Assembly (NCBI GenBank): GCA_009741485.1 | Contig: CM019214.1 | Coordinates: forward strand, 1,953,402-2,017,401 | Direction of reading: 5' to 3' | DNA from: Malurus cyaneus samueli | Lineage: Eukaryota; Chordata; Aves; Passeriformes; Maluridae | DNA: 64,000 nt | Shown: positions 49,850-61,629 of the stretch, piece by piece | Layout of the letters: every line of letters starts with the position of its first letter | How positions within the stretch are numbered: the stretch's first letter is position 1 | Notes under the pieces: generated by a model | Databases searched by the model: none | What the model was told of the DNA's origin: nothing | The model's input: only the letters and a program-made list of their open reading frames with translations | Translations under genes and position numbers: made by a program

Positions 49850-50476
49850 GTGACCCTACTGCTATGCCAAGCTCTCAGCACGCTGTAGAGGCAGACCCAC
49901 TGCTCCATCACCTTCCCTGCTCACACCCCTGTGTGTCCTGGGCTGTCAGATGTGATGCAAAGGGCACAGAACCATTCCTTTCAGCCACCACCATCAGGTA
50001 AAACTGTGACCCTATTGCTATGCCAAGCTCTCAGCAAGCTGCAGAACAGACCCAAACTTCCATCACGTTCCCTGCTCACCTCTGTGCATTCTGGGGCTCT
50101 CAGATGTGATGCAAATGGCACAGAACCATTCCTTTCAGCCACCACCATCATGTAAAACTGTGACCCTACTGCTATTGCAAGCTCTCAGCAAACTGTAGAG
50201 GCAGATCCACTGCTCCATCACCTTCCCCTGCTCACACCCCTGAGTGTCCTGGGCTGTCAGATGTGATGCAAAGGGCACAGAACCATCCCTTTTAGCCACT
50301 ACCATCAGATAAAACTGTGACCCTACTGCTATGCCAAGCTCTAGCAAACTGCAGGGGCAGACCCAAACTTCCATCACCTTCCCTGCTCACACCCTCTATG
50401 TGTTCTGGGGTTGTCAGATGTGATGCAAAGGGCACAGAACCATCCCTTTTAGCCATCACCATCATGTAAAACTGCA
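49850..50476. repeat. Four tandem copies of a 156-bp unit
   Basis: Copies start with GTGACCCTACTGCTATGCCA or variants at about 49850, 50006, 50160 and 50317, giving spacings of 154-157 bp. Each contains CTCAGCA, a TTCCATCAC or CTCCATCAC segment, TCAGATGTGATGCAAAGGGC, ACAGAACCAT and a final CCATCATGTAAAACTG-type end. Copies differ by scattered substitutions and small indels, so the array is older than the 54-bp array. Frames of 61-80 codons on both strands here are by-products. Confidence 0.92.
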
Positions 50477-53400
50477 CCCCTCAGCATGCACAATGTCCAA
50501 AATCATTTCTTGTGTGATATCAGCAGTGCTTCCCAGTCAGAGATGTCCTGGGGGAAAATCTGCTGCCAAGGGAAGGAGTGAAAGGTGGGGACAAGAACAC
50601 AGAAGGACATTAGGTACAGTTATTAGGTCTGGCCAATGATGTCCTGAATAATTCATGGAGCCTTTATGGTATTGTTCTTTCTGAGGGAAATACCTATTTA
50701 TTTCCAGAGGCAAGAAGTGAGTGCATTTATTGTTTACATGCTTCTCTTTAAATACAAAACGTCAGAAAAGCTTTCTTAAAGCTATCCTAAAAGCCATCTT
50801 AAAGCTGGGCATTATTTAATGCTTACTTACAGCATTCCTTTCACTTCATGTATGCAAGATTGCTGCAAAAGTTACAACTGTGCAAAATAGCTTATATTAA
50901 AACCTCAAAAAGGGGCATCTGCAAGAGCAAATATTAAATGTTAACAAAGTCCATTGTGATACCCTGACAGAAAAACACTTTTTTATTTTATTAAATCAGA
51001 TCATACTTCCCCACGCATAACCTGAATTTTTTACATAGTTATAATGGTAAACTGATTTCTAAAAATGAGCTAAAAGCTTGATTTTAGCTGTCAATCAAAG
51101 AAAAACAAAATTACCTGACTATCATGAAATACAACTAATTTTTTCCTTTCTTTCATAGTAACAAAGAGACAACCTTAAATTTTATTTTGAAAGAGACAGT
51201 CTTTTTCTGCTTGAAAAATTTCTGTTTTCTTGTAGATGTATTTTTAATGACCTCAAATATTCTCATTCTGTTGGGTTCTTTTTTACCCAGAGAGGGCAAC
51301 ATAGTGAAGATTTCATCTTAATAAGGAAGAATTCATGAATTAGCTGATATTTGAAGAAAAACCTAAAGTTTTTGATTCCTTTGCATATTTCTAAAGCCGA
51401 GGTTTGTTAAATGTGTGCGTGTTGTTTGTAATGAAAAGCGTACAGAAAAATTATAAAAATTTATAATAAATTAAAATTGATAATACATAAAAACCCCACA
51501 GAAACAATTTCTGGTGACAGGAACTCACCCAATATACAGCATTTTGGACCACAAAACTCACAAACCTCACAATAAATGATTAACAATAACACCAAAAGCA
51601 AATACGAGCTTTGCAAAACCTGACTGACACTATAGTTGTATTTAAATCTAAGTTTGTAGCTCTTTTCCCCCCAACACAGAATTAAGCTCTACAAATTATT
51701 GTTATTAAATAACAATAATTATTGTTGTTATTAAATATATGGATTGTCTTTAAATACCCAGACCAGATAAATGGTTATGTAAGTTTTTCATTAGTGACAG
51801 CCATTATTTTGTGTCTTTCATGATACCAATGCAGTAACTTTACCAATACTATTTGAATAGTATTATAATATAAATTATATAAATCTTACAAATTCAGAAT
51901 TAGCAGAATTGCCACTGATATCAGTGCTGTCCAGTACCAGTCTAATGATAAGGGTTCAGGTGAAGATAACCTTCTATTGCTGCCAGCTTTTCAAATCTGC
52001 AATCATTTTTGAAGTAGGTAATTTTATTTATCCAGACTATTTTCACTCCCAGAACAAAGTGGCCTTTACTGCCTAGAGCTCAGGTAGATTGATGCACTGC
52101 AATGAAATCTTCCACATTCTTGCAAGTAAAGCTGCTTTTGAATGAGTGCACAGCTGCCAGTATGTGCTTGATGCATTTGCTTTAAAATTATTTGGTTATT
52201 TCTACTGATTCCTCACACAGGTCATTTTCTGTGTGCCAGTGAAATTTTCAGCATCCTATGCATTTTGTCATGATCTATCAAAGCCATTAATAAAATTGTA
52301 GAAGCTATGTCTAAGAGGGCTGGAATAAAAAGTCCTGTAAAATTTTCATGATGACAGCTGAAATCGTCACATGAATCTTGTGCTGCTTAGAAGAAATTGT
52401 ATTTATTACAAATACAATCTCCAAAATGAATATTTGAGCATGCTAAAGGACTTGTTTGCCACTCTCCTTCAGCAGCAAGGTGCAATCATTGCCAGTGTTC
52501 TTGCCCATATCCAAATGCCATCAGGAATATTTTGAAGACACTAAAAAAATTACCTGAAGAACACAAATGTTTGACAATACAAAAATAACCTACAGTGTCA
52601 ATCTCATGGCCTCTTGCCATGCATAATTTTTAGTTTATCAACATATCTAATCATCAAAATGCACAACCATCACCTTAACTGTACAAGTAAAATGACTGTA
52701 TTTTGATTTTTATTCTCTTTTTTCCAAAGGTGTCTTTTTCTTAGATTCCTTTTCTGAAAAGCAAAGGAACCAGGTCTATTAGTTTATTGCCTTGAAGATG
52801 AAGTTTGCACCTTCTGTTACAATTCTGAGCAATATTTTCAGGTCTTTTAAAATATTCTGGAAGCAATTAAAGGACTACCATTTGTCCACTTCTTATTCCA
52901 CTTATTCAAATTAAAAAAAAAAAAAATAAATGAAACCTTTGCTAGGTATTCACAACAGTATTTGCTACACTGGGGAAAAGAAGGAAAGAAAAATATTTTC
53001 CAGAAATTTGTGGAGTTTACGCTTTTCTTCAGTCTTTTATGTAAATCTTAACCTATGAGGAAACAATTAAAATATGTTTGGACTCTACCTTATAGTGTAT
53101 ATTTTCCAAATAATAGGGTTTTTTTTTGGCTATCCATTTTGCAGAATGTCATCCTTTGCCCTTTATCTCCCCAAATACTTATCATTCTGTCTTGGAAATG
53201 ATCAGCCTCTGCTGCCTCTCTTCACTGTTTAAATAAACCTTTCCAGCACGTTCTCCATGTGATTAGGGTGCTCACTTGTGATTCAGAAATCTGTTCCAAG
53301 TATTGTTTAGCTATTTCAAAAAAACCTCAGATATTCAAATTCTCTTATCACACAGAACTATAGGGAAGCTCTGATCAGTTTGTGATTCAAGATCTCAACA

Positions 53401-56335
53401 TCCATCAAAACACTGACAACTTGAAACAGATTCTGCAAAGGCCATGACAAAAAAAAATATTGGTTTGCTCTTTATATTAGGTAGATATTTTACTATCTTG
53501 ATTTTATAATCTTGACAAAGGGACTTCTATAACTAATTTAACTGAATAAGAGAGAAATCTGCTATGCTCTTATCCCTTTAATCTCTGGGACACTGTTAAA
53601 ATTGTGATTTTGATTTCTGCATTTATTGATTCTAGACATTTTAAAAAAATTATGTCTTAGCATTTTAAGGTGAATATCAGACTAAGAGCTTCCTCACACA
53701 CCCACTGTCACACGTGTGCACCTGTACTACTGCATTACTACAGGTAATAACTCCCTGTAGTAACTTCCCATTCAGCTCATTTGAGCCACCCCCTTTCATC
53801 TCAGCACCTATCAAGTGCCATCTCACCTTCACACTTTTAAAATTATTGGAATGTATTCAATTATTTTGATGAGATTTCTCTCCCAGTCTTGTCCCTCTCT
53901 CATTGCTTCAGCCACTCCCACACCTTCTCAGCAATGCTGTTGTTTTCAATTAGATGCAAATTCAGCATGAGTTAGAATTATGATTCTTCAACACTCCTAT
54001 GGATCTGAGAGTGGGAAAACAGATCAGTCTAGTGACAGATTTTTTATGCTGAGAATCTATATCACTTTTTGGTTTTAGTGATTTCAATAAAATACATTAT
54101 TTTACGATAATGCATCTGTGGTAGAAGGAAATACTGTGACACCCATCTGTTTCCTTAAAAACAACAACCTTCTCTCTCGGGTCTAGATAATTGGGAAGAA
54201 TAGATACTGTCTAATGCTTTACAACACAGAAAACAAAACAATTTATTAGCAATAAATTAAAAGAAACTGGCTAATCTAATAATAGTTTCTGAAGCATTCC
54301 ATATGTTCCTATTTGATGTCTCTTGTCAGCATGGCTCACTAACTGCTCATGTAATTGTGGTGATTTAACTTCAGCAGAAACCACTGCTGGGCAGAAAGGT
54401 GAGAGTGGCTTTGTAGCTGCTGACTAAAAGAAAAATGACAACAGACATCTGCTTCAGACAAACTGGATGAAAATAAAATTCCTGTATTATCTGGTAGAGC
54501 AGGAAGGAGACCCCACTGTTTCCAGAACACCACAGCAAAAACCCTGATTCCACATCACATGATTTTTATTTTTTTAACTATGTGTTAAAAACAGATTAAA
54601 AAAAACAAACCACTAGTCTGACTGCAATGAGGTCTGCAAAGCACAAAAGGATCTGCAAAGTGACTGTTTGTTAAGCTCCATTGATCATTAAAAAGCATCC
54701 ACAGAGAAACACCAGGCACTGAGATCCCCTGCTCTCTAGAGACATGGGTTTATGTAAGTGTTTACACACCTGACGTGACACACAAAAAAAAGAAGAAAAC
54801 TAAATAAAATATGTGCAATGGCTTGGTATCACCAGGCTGAAGAGTAGAAGGACAGGGCTAGAGAATAATGTATGTTTACTGAGAAATTTGTCCCTGCATG
54901 GTTGGGAAAACTGATCAGCACAGTCAAATCATCAGCTCAGGTATTACAAAAGACAAAAATCCTTCCACTGTGGGGGCAGAGGGAAGAAGAAAATGGGGAA
55001 AAGCAACTGAAATCCCACATTGAAACCTCAGTAATTAAATCATCCTGGTCAATAAAGCATAAAGTGCACAGGAGCAATGTCTGAAAAGCCATTTTCATGA
55101 TCAGAAATACTGTTAAATACTCACATGAGAACATTCGAAATCGAGCTAAACAGCTCCACAAACAAGCTAAACAAAAGTCAATGAGGGCAAGTCATTAAAG
55201 GATGTTTAATATCCACAATTTGTTTTTACATTTGCAGTTTCTCTTTTTACCAAACGTCTGATTACTCTTCTTTGGTTACATGCATATTGCTCAGGATAAA
55301 AATGTTCTCTAGAATTGAAAATAGCTTAGTATATGGCAAACACTGCCCCAGATGTACTTCCCAAGATTTTGGGGTTTTTTTCATCCAGTGCCAAATTGTT
55401 CAATCAAGTAACAATTTCTTATGAAACGTATCAATTATAGAATTAATTCCTTTACTTTCATATAAGCACAAACAAAAGTTGCACTACTGTGCCTATTGTT
55501 ATTATTGATTCATCCTCATGGAAAATCCACAACCTTTTCTAGTTTATAGATTTTTTTACCTCACAAATCAGAAACTTTTAAACGAACTCTAAAGTCTTTA
55601 AACAGGAGCAGGAAATTAAGTGCACCTAAACTATAATCTATTCTTTATAACGTGGTGCACAGCTCTTCTCAAGGGAGGGAGACTGTTTAAACCAACTGTT
55701 TACTCACCATCTCACTCTGTGCTTTTGGAAGCTTTAGTATTAATCAATCCTGGCACTGGTTTTTCATTTTGAATCTTGAATAATTTCAAGTAATTTTAAA
55801 GAAAAAAAACACAGATCTAAAATTATTTATTTTGTGTTCGATCATCTTTTTCTGCTTTGCCAGAGTGTTGAGTGGCTACATTTTAAAAAAGTGCTTAGTT
55901 CATTTAGTTAATTTAGGCACATTATCTCAATCTAACCTAAAAATCTAAATCACAATTCCTACAAGAAAAATAATTCACACATCTAAGAGAGATTTTCAAA
56001 GCTGAAAGCTTCCACTTTATTCTCTAAGCCATTATGTTGGTTACAGAGATCAATTCACAATTTATGTAGATCTGCCAGCAGATTCAATTTAAAATTAATT
56101 GTATAAATTTGTAGACTCAAGAATACACATTGGCTGTTCTTTGCTTAACATTCCTTACCAGGGTAAGGCTCTGAAGCATGAGAGGAAGGGAGATGGAGGA
56201 CTCTGTGTAATGTTTCACTGTCAAATTGGTTTAGGAACTACGTTGTCAAAGGCACAAACAGTAATTTTATGGCAATTAAATGATAAAAATTTTGAAAAAT
56301 GATCACTGCTTATAGGAGAAAAATATTGTTTTTAC

Positions 56336-56430
56336 CTTACTGATAAGTGTGACAACATCACCTTCCCGGATTGTGAGTTCATCGTCGTTCTGTGCTTCGT
56401 AGGGAAATATCACCTTGCAGTACTCCTTGT
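56336..56430 (-). CDS. SH3KBP1: SH3KBP1 exon, N-terminal half of SH3-C
   Basis: This 95-bp exon begins with two bases of a split codon ending in AC, followed by 31 codons that start [20 protein letters not shown] and end VVTLISK. It supplies the first half of SH3-C: the ALYDY-like FPYEA strand and the acidic RT loop NDDEL, which contact proline-rich ligands. The acceptor is TTTCAG at the 56431 side and the donor is GTAAAA at 56335. It is the most upstream exon in the window. No exon was recognised in the 7.6 kb to the right, so the linker to SH3-B lies further upstream. The wording is CIN85-like rather than CD2AP-like. Confidence 0.95.
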
Positions 56431-56666
56431 CTGAAACAAAGAGCATCCACTGTGAGAAATTATCACTTTAGAACAACTGCTTATTCAAGTGTGAATCATC
56501 TTCATCAAATATTCCATTAGTGTCTCTTTGTGCTGCCTTATATCCTCGCCATCTTTCTCATTGTATTCCAGCCCTTCATAAACAATATGAAATATTTAAA
56601 AAAGTGCACACTGCTAAGCATTCCCACACACGTCATGCAGGGAGTCAGTCCTGTAGCCCCTAGAAC

Positions 56667-56736
56667 CATTCATCCTAAACGAAATTGCTCCAGACAGACA
56701 ACCATTCATCCTAAATGAAATTACTCCAGACAGAAC
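56667..56736. repeat. 35-bp direct duplication
   Basis: CCATTCATCCTAAACGAAAT then TGCTCCAGACAGACA is repeated at once with two or three changes (AAATGAAATTACTCCAGACA). Confidence 0.88.
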
Positions 56737-59700
56737 CTGCCACTACCCCTTTTCCTCAGAGTGAGTCTGTATCTGACACTGCTTCAGTGGTTCCACTGGG
56801 ATGGCCTCCCAGCAGATCCCACAAACTGGGAGCATCAAGGACTTGGTAGGATGGCACAGCTTATCTGTCCATATCCAATATCTGTCAGATATTTCTGAAT
56901 CTATGGAGATGATACAACAATAAATAATACCTTCATAAATGTTAATGCATTAATAACTAAACCACCTGTACACTGAGCATAAGAGTTTTGAGTATTACTC
57001 TAAAGTTTCCTCGATCCTTTTTCCTTTACTGTCTATAAATAAGGGCATCATCTCAACTTTCATCTGGAAAATACAGAAGCCAGCACTCCTACTCAGGAAT
57101 CATAAAAAGCAGTTGTCGTGAAAAGCAGTTACTTCCATGTTGCTGTGCAACGGACAAGTATGTCAATGTGCCTTACAAATAAAAAGGGAATATGTTTTCC
57201 AGCTGTTAAACTATGCATAAAAATATGTGATACTGTCAGACAGCAGCTCGAAAAGGACCAAGTAAACTACTCAAGTGTCTGTAGAAGGGCATGTGACTTT
57301 GTAGAAATGTTCATCTCACTCTAAATGTCTCCGTTTTGATGATCTCTACGTACAGTCAACTTTTATATTTCATCCAGAGTACTGGCAGGCCACAGAAATA
57401 CGAATGGATTTGAAATTACAGGACTTCTACTTACTAAAAAGAGAACCTGCATTATTATTATTATAATTATAATAATATCTGAGGCTCCCCCAGGGGGGTC
57501 AGTTCAGCTGCCCATACACTATGTGCCCATACACCATGTGCCATATCTGACATATGGGATGTAAGATACCTGCACAGTTGGCAGATATGATGCAGAATTT
57601 ATGGGAGTGCCAGCTCCCTGTGATTTGCCCCTTGAAGGCAAGTCCAAACAAAATACCCTGAGGATATCTCAAACAGTCCCAGATGCACTACTGATTTCAG
57701 CCCCCAGGCTTTGGCCTTGTGTGTAAATTTGTATTTTGAAATACAATGATACAATACACCAAACCAAGCTGTTTGGTGTGCAGCAGCCAATGGAGACCAA
57801 AGCACTAAAATGAATGAACCTTGAGAGCAGCTCCAAGAGCAGATACCCCCATTTGATCAGCTGAACCATGAGCTGACTCCCTGACAGCAGTGACAGATCT
57901 CCAGAGGAACCCCCAAAACCCACACAGCAAACTCTCATAACCCAAACTTAGGGCATTGACACAGGAGATGCATCCCAACTTCTAAAGTTTGGTGAGAAGA
58001 ATATTAGACTTCAAGAAGCAGCCCAGACATGTCTGCATGAAGGTTTGTTCTCTGTAAGCACCATCAGCCTGAGAAATTAAATAGAACAAGTAGGGAAGAG
58101 GAAAACTCTTCAGTTCACACACTGCCACTCAGAAACAGCATGAATTTTATGTGTTGTTGGTTCAACCAAACAAAAAATTCTTAGGCTTCACAGATTTATT
58201 CTGAGCAAAAATGTTTGAATTTACCCATGGCCATTACAGTTGGTTTTCTGGCCATACCCTGGATTAGGTCTGGTTGGGATGGAGTCCATTTTCTTCACAT
58301 GCTGCTGTATTGTGGATTTGTGACTAAAGCTGCACTGGTTCCACCAGTGTTTTGGCTATAGCTCATACCTACACACCTTTCTTTTTGTCCCTATTCTATC
58401 CCCCAAGGATAGGCCAGGGCTGGGCAAGAAGTTGGAGCAGCAGACCCAAGCTAAGTAAAGGAATATTCTGTGCCATATAATAAAAATGACTGGGCTTTAA
58501 GGGTGTTGGTCTAGAAAATTACCATTCCTTGGAAATTGCCTGAATATTGATCCACTGTAGGTGGTGAATCAATTGATCCTACTGAATGGTGTTTTCCCCT
58601 CTTTCATTTATTTATCAAACTGTTTTATTCATGGGTTTTCTTGCTTTTGCTTGCCCCATCCTCTCCTTGTGGGGAGCAAGGGGCTGGGTGGAGCTCCACA
58701 CCACCTCTGATGTCTCTGAAGAAATAAACTTTAGATGAAGATGATGAGCACAAGTTTTGAGGGAAGTGAGCAAAGAAAATAAAAATCCTTTTCCTGTTTT
58801 GAAAGCATGGAACACTGTGAAATAAACACTTGGTGACTTTTGCAAACCACTGGGCATGTCAGAACCACCAGGTCACAACTCAAGATTTCTGAGGATGAAA
58901 AGGAATGTCTAAATGCTGCTTTACTGCATTCTGGAGAGGGGTTGGGATATCTCTGTGGACTTGGCAAGGATATTCCACCTGCTCACTGCCTTGTCTTCGA
59001 GATAAGATAACAACATTTGATGTAAAAGCTGGAGGAAAGCTGACACACACTAACTCAGCTGGATGTAAAGCAGCATGTAGGTAAATATGAGATTCAGCAC
59101 ATTTTACACTTCAGTGGCATGCTACCTTAAATTACCATTGTGGGTGGTTTTTTCCTATTCTGAGTATATCCACACTCCAAAAAACAGCTGTGCTAAATAA
59201 CGGATTCAGTGAATTAGCTCAGAGTGGATGTAGATGTACATCAACTGAGGCTGAGAGGCTGAGTGGTGCACACTCAGGCAAGTCTCCAGTTACTGGAAAT
59301 AGGCTCAGCATTTCTTTTTTGGGATACAGAACAGAAGCCAGGCTGGGTTCTCAGAGATAAACAACACCTGAGCCCAAGCAGACCCTGACAGACAAGAGTG
59401 GAGAGAGGGCTGTGGTTTTGGAATCTGAAAAACCAGTTGATAATTGGGAAGCTCTCTCCAGCAAATAGCTACACATCCTCTCCTTCCAGTTTTTGTGTCA
59501 AGAACTCTGCTGTCCCATGACCCACCAAGCTCTTAACCTTTTATCTCCTTAAAAAAAAAAAAACCAAATAACAGAAAAACAAGGAATTAGACTATAGAAA
59601 ATTGCCAAAATCAGCCAAATGCTGATGTGGTTCATAAAAAGCCAGGAAATAGTCTTGTGAGAGGCACGAGAGGGAGCTGGGGGAGGCTCATGGTCCCCGC

Positions 59701-61584
59701 GTGCTCTGAATGCTGCCACAGGAACACAGAGTGAGGAACAGCCATGGAAAAAACATGGTTTATGTACAGTGGAAGTGTGGACTTCTTGAGTACAATTCAG
59801 ACAGATAAACACTAAATCACTGGATCCATTGGATCAAAGATCTCAACATCACAGATGGCTTAGGAACAACATAAGTGACTGGACTAAGTCACCTTTCAAA
59901 CTTCTCCTAAGGGAAAGGAAGACCAAAAACAAAGCCAATAGAACTCAAAATTATATGAACCTTTAAAATCAGATCAATAAAAGCAGATAAAAATCGAACA
60001 GCTATGTCATATTGGTACTAAAATTGTCCTTACTCAGCAGGGCACAAGCATTTAATGTCAATAGTTATGTTTAGCTAGAAGGGAGGAAAAGATAAAAGGA
60101 AAAACTAATTTCAGACACAGCATTGTACAGACCACACTGGAACTTGCTGCATTTGGGATTTTCCAAATGAGAAAAAAAAATATAAAGAACAGAAAAATAT
60201 AAAGGTCAAAAAATATATCCCATTATGTGCCTGGCTAATAAACCGAAGCCAAATCAGAACTTCAGACTAAGATATCAGTAATAGGTATCCCTCAGCTGTA
60301 GATGATGGATCTCATTTTTACATATGACACCCAAAGCTGGGTACATACATCACAGACAGTTTTTCCAGAAGCCTCTCTTTCTACCCCTGACCTGATAAAG
60401 GTGTATCTGCTAATAAATCTTCAACAACAGATGTTTTGGAAACAGGAAGGGAGGAGAGAAGATGATACTCCTGAGCTTTTCAGTCCTCATTTATCAATTC
60501 AGCAGTACTTTGTCAGACCACAGTGTCTCACTGCAAACTCACAGCTCTTCCCAACTGTGGGCCCTGCTCAAGGAACTGAGTGAATGGATAAACCTAAACA
60601 GAATGCAATGTCCACAGACAAACATTCGTTCAAGCTTCCATTTCAAAGGCGACATAACTCTGGAATTTGTTTTTCCTCTTAGGGCAAGATGACACCATTT
60701 ATTCCTTTTACTTCTACCATTGTTTCCTCAGATTGGTAATTTTTGAGTGAAAATATTTCCCCATCAGTGAAGTCTAAATCATCCAGCAATCAATATGGAC
60801 ACAAACAGTAATGCTAAGTAAGAAAATAAGCATGACTAAGGTAGCTTGAGCTTAAACTTCCTCTCTGACTATCACGCATAAAATGTTTCTGAAATGGAAT
60901 AAAACGTACAAATTCTAGTGAAAAACTACACAATTATTAACAAAACCACAGACCAGATGAAAGAAATTCAAACAGTATACTCAGCAGAATCTGGTTTTAC
61001 TGTTGATTGCTACACTCAAGATTCATAGATTGCACTAATAAATATTTTCACAGACCTTAGTAAGATGCAAACCACCTGATTAAACAAAGAATATTAACAG
61101 AAGTAACTATGGTCCAATTAATACATATTCAGCTATTCCTTACAGTTTCTACATCATGCAAAAAGATTAGGTGCTTGATATGATTTTGTTACTCCTGTGC
61201 AATAGCTTAACACAAATTTGAAAGAGTGAGTGGAGTAATCAAATTAAGTGCTGTGGTCAATGCACTCTGTGACTTCCTGCCCTTGCTATTTTGCTGTCTG
61301 CTTATTTATATTCCATTAGTGCAGTCTCAGTAATTTCCAATAACCCTCAGATGTCGTGGATGTTTTTGCTTTGCTGAATTTTAACATCTAACAGAGCTAC
61401 TTCAAAACTTACATATATTTTCTACAACATACCCTTTTCACCACAAGCCACTCATACTAAAAGTGAGCTATTTCATAGAAAATAATAGATAGGAGAGTAA
61501 ACACTCATGCATTAATGTGTCATCCTATCTACATAGAGATGGAATTTCTAGAGCAGAATATCCCTTTAAATCTAGGAAGCCACA

Positions 61585-61629
61585 AATCTAAACCAAACAG
61601 CTCTCACAAATCTAAACCAAACAGCTCTC
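61585..61629. repeat. 22-bp direct duplication
   Basis: ATCTAAACCAAACAGCTCTC occurs twice, 22 bp apart. Confidence 0.85.

Larger units (their letters stand above)
43408..56335 (-). other. SH3KBP1: SH3KBP1 12.9-kb intron splitting SH3-C
   Basis: The donor is GTAAAA and the acceptor TTTTGTAG. The intron contains a GT microsatellite, a 10-N gap, a possible LTR remnant, an AT-rich island and a four-copy 156-bp repeat. The stretch 50480-56335 is AT-rich unique sequence with no recognised feature. No other gene seen. Confidence 0.85.

Noticed and set aside
49931..50477. Small frames of 61-80 codons on both strands
   Set aside because: They repeat with the 156-bp unit and have no coding features.
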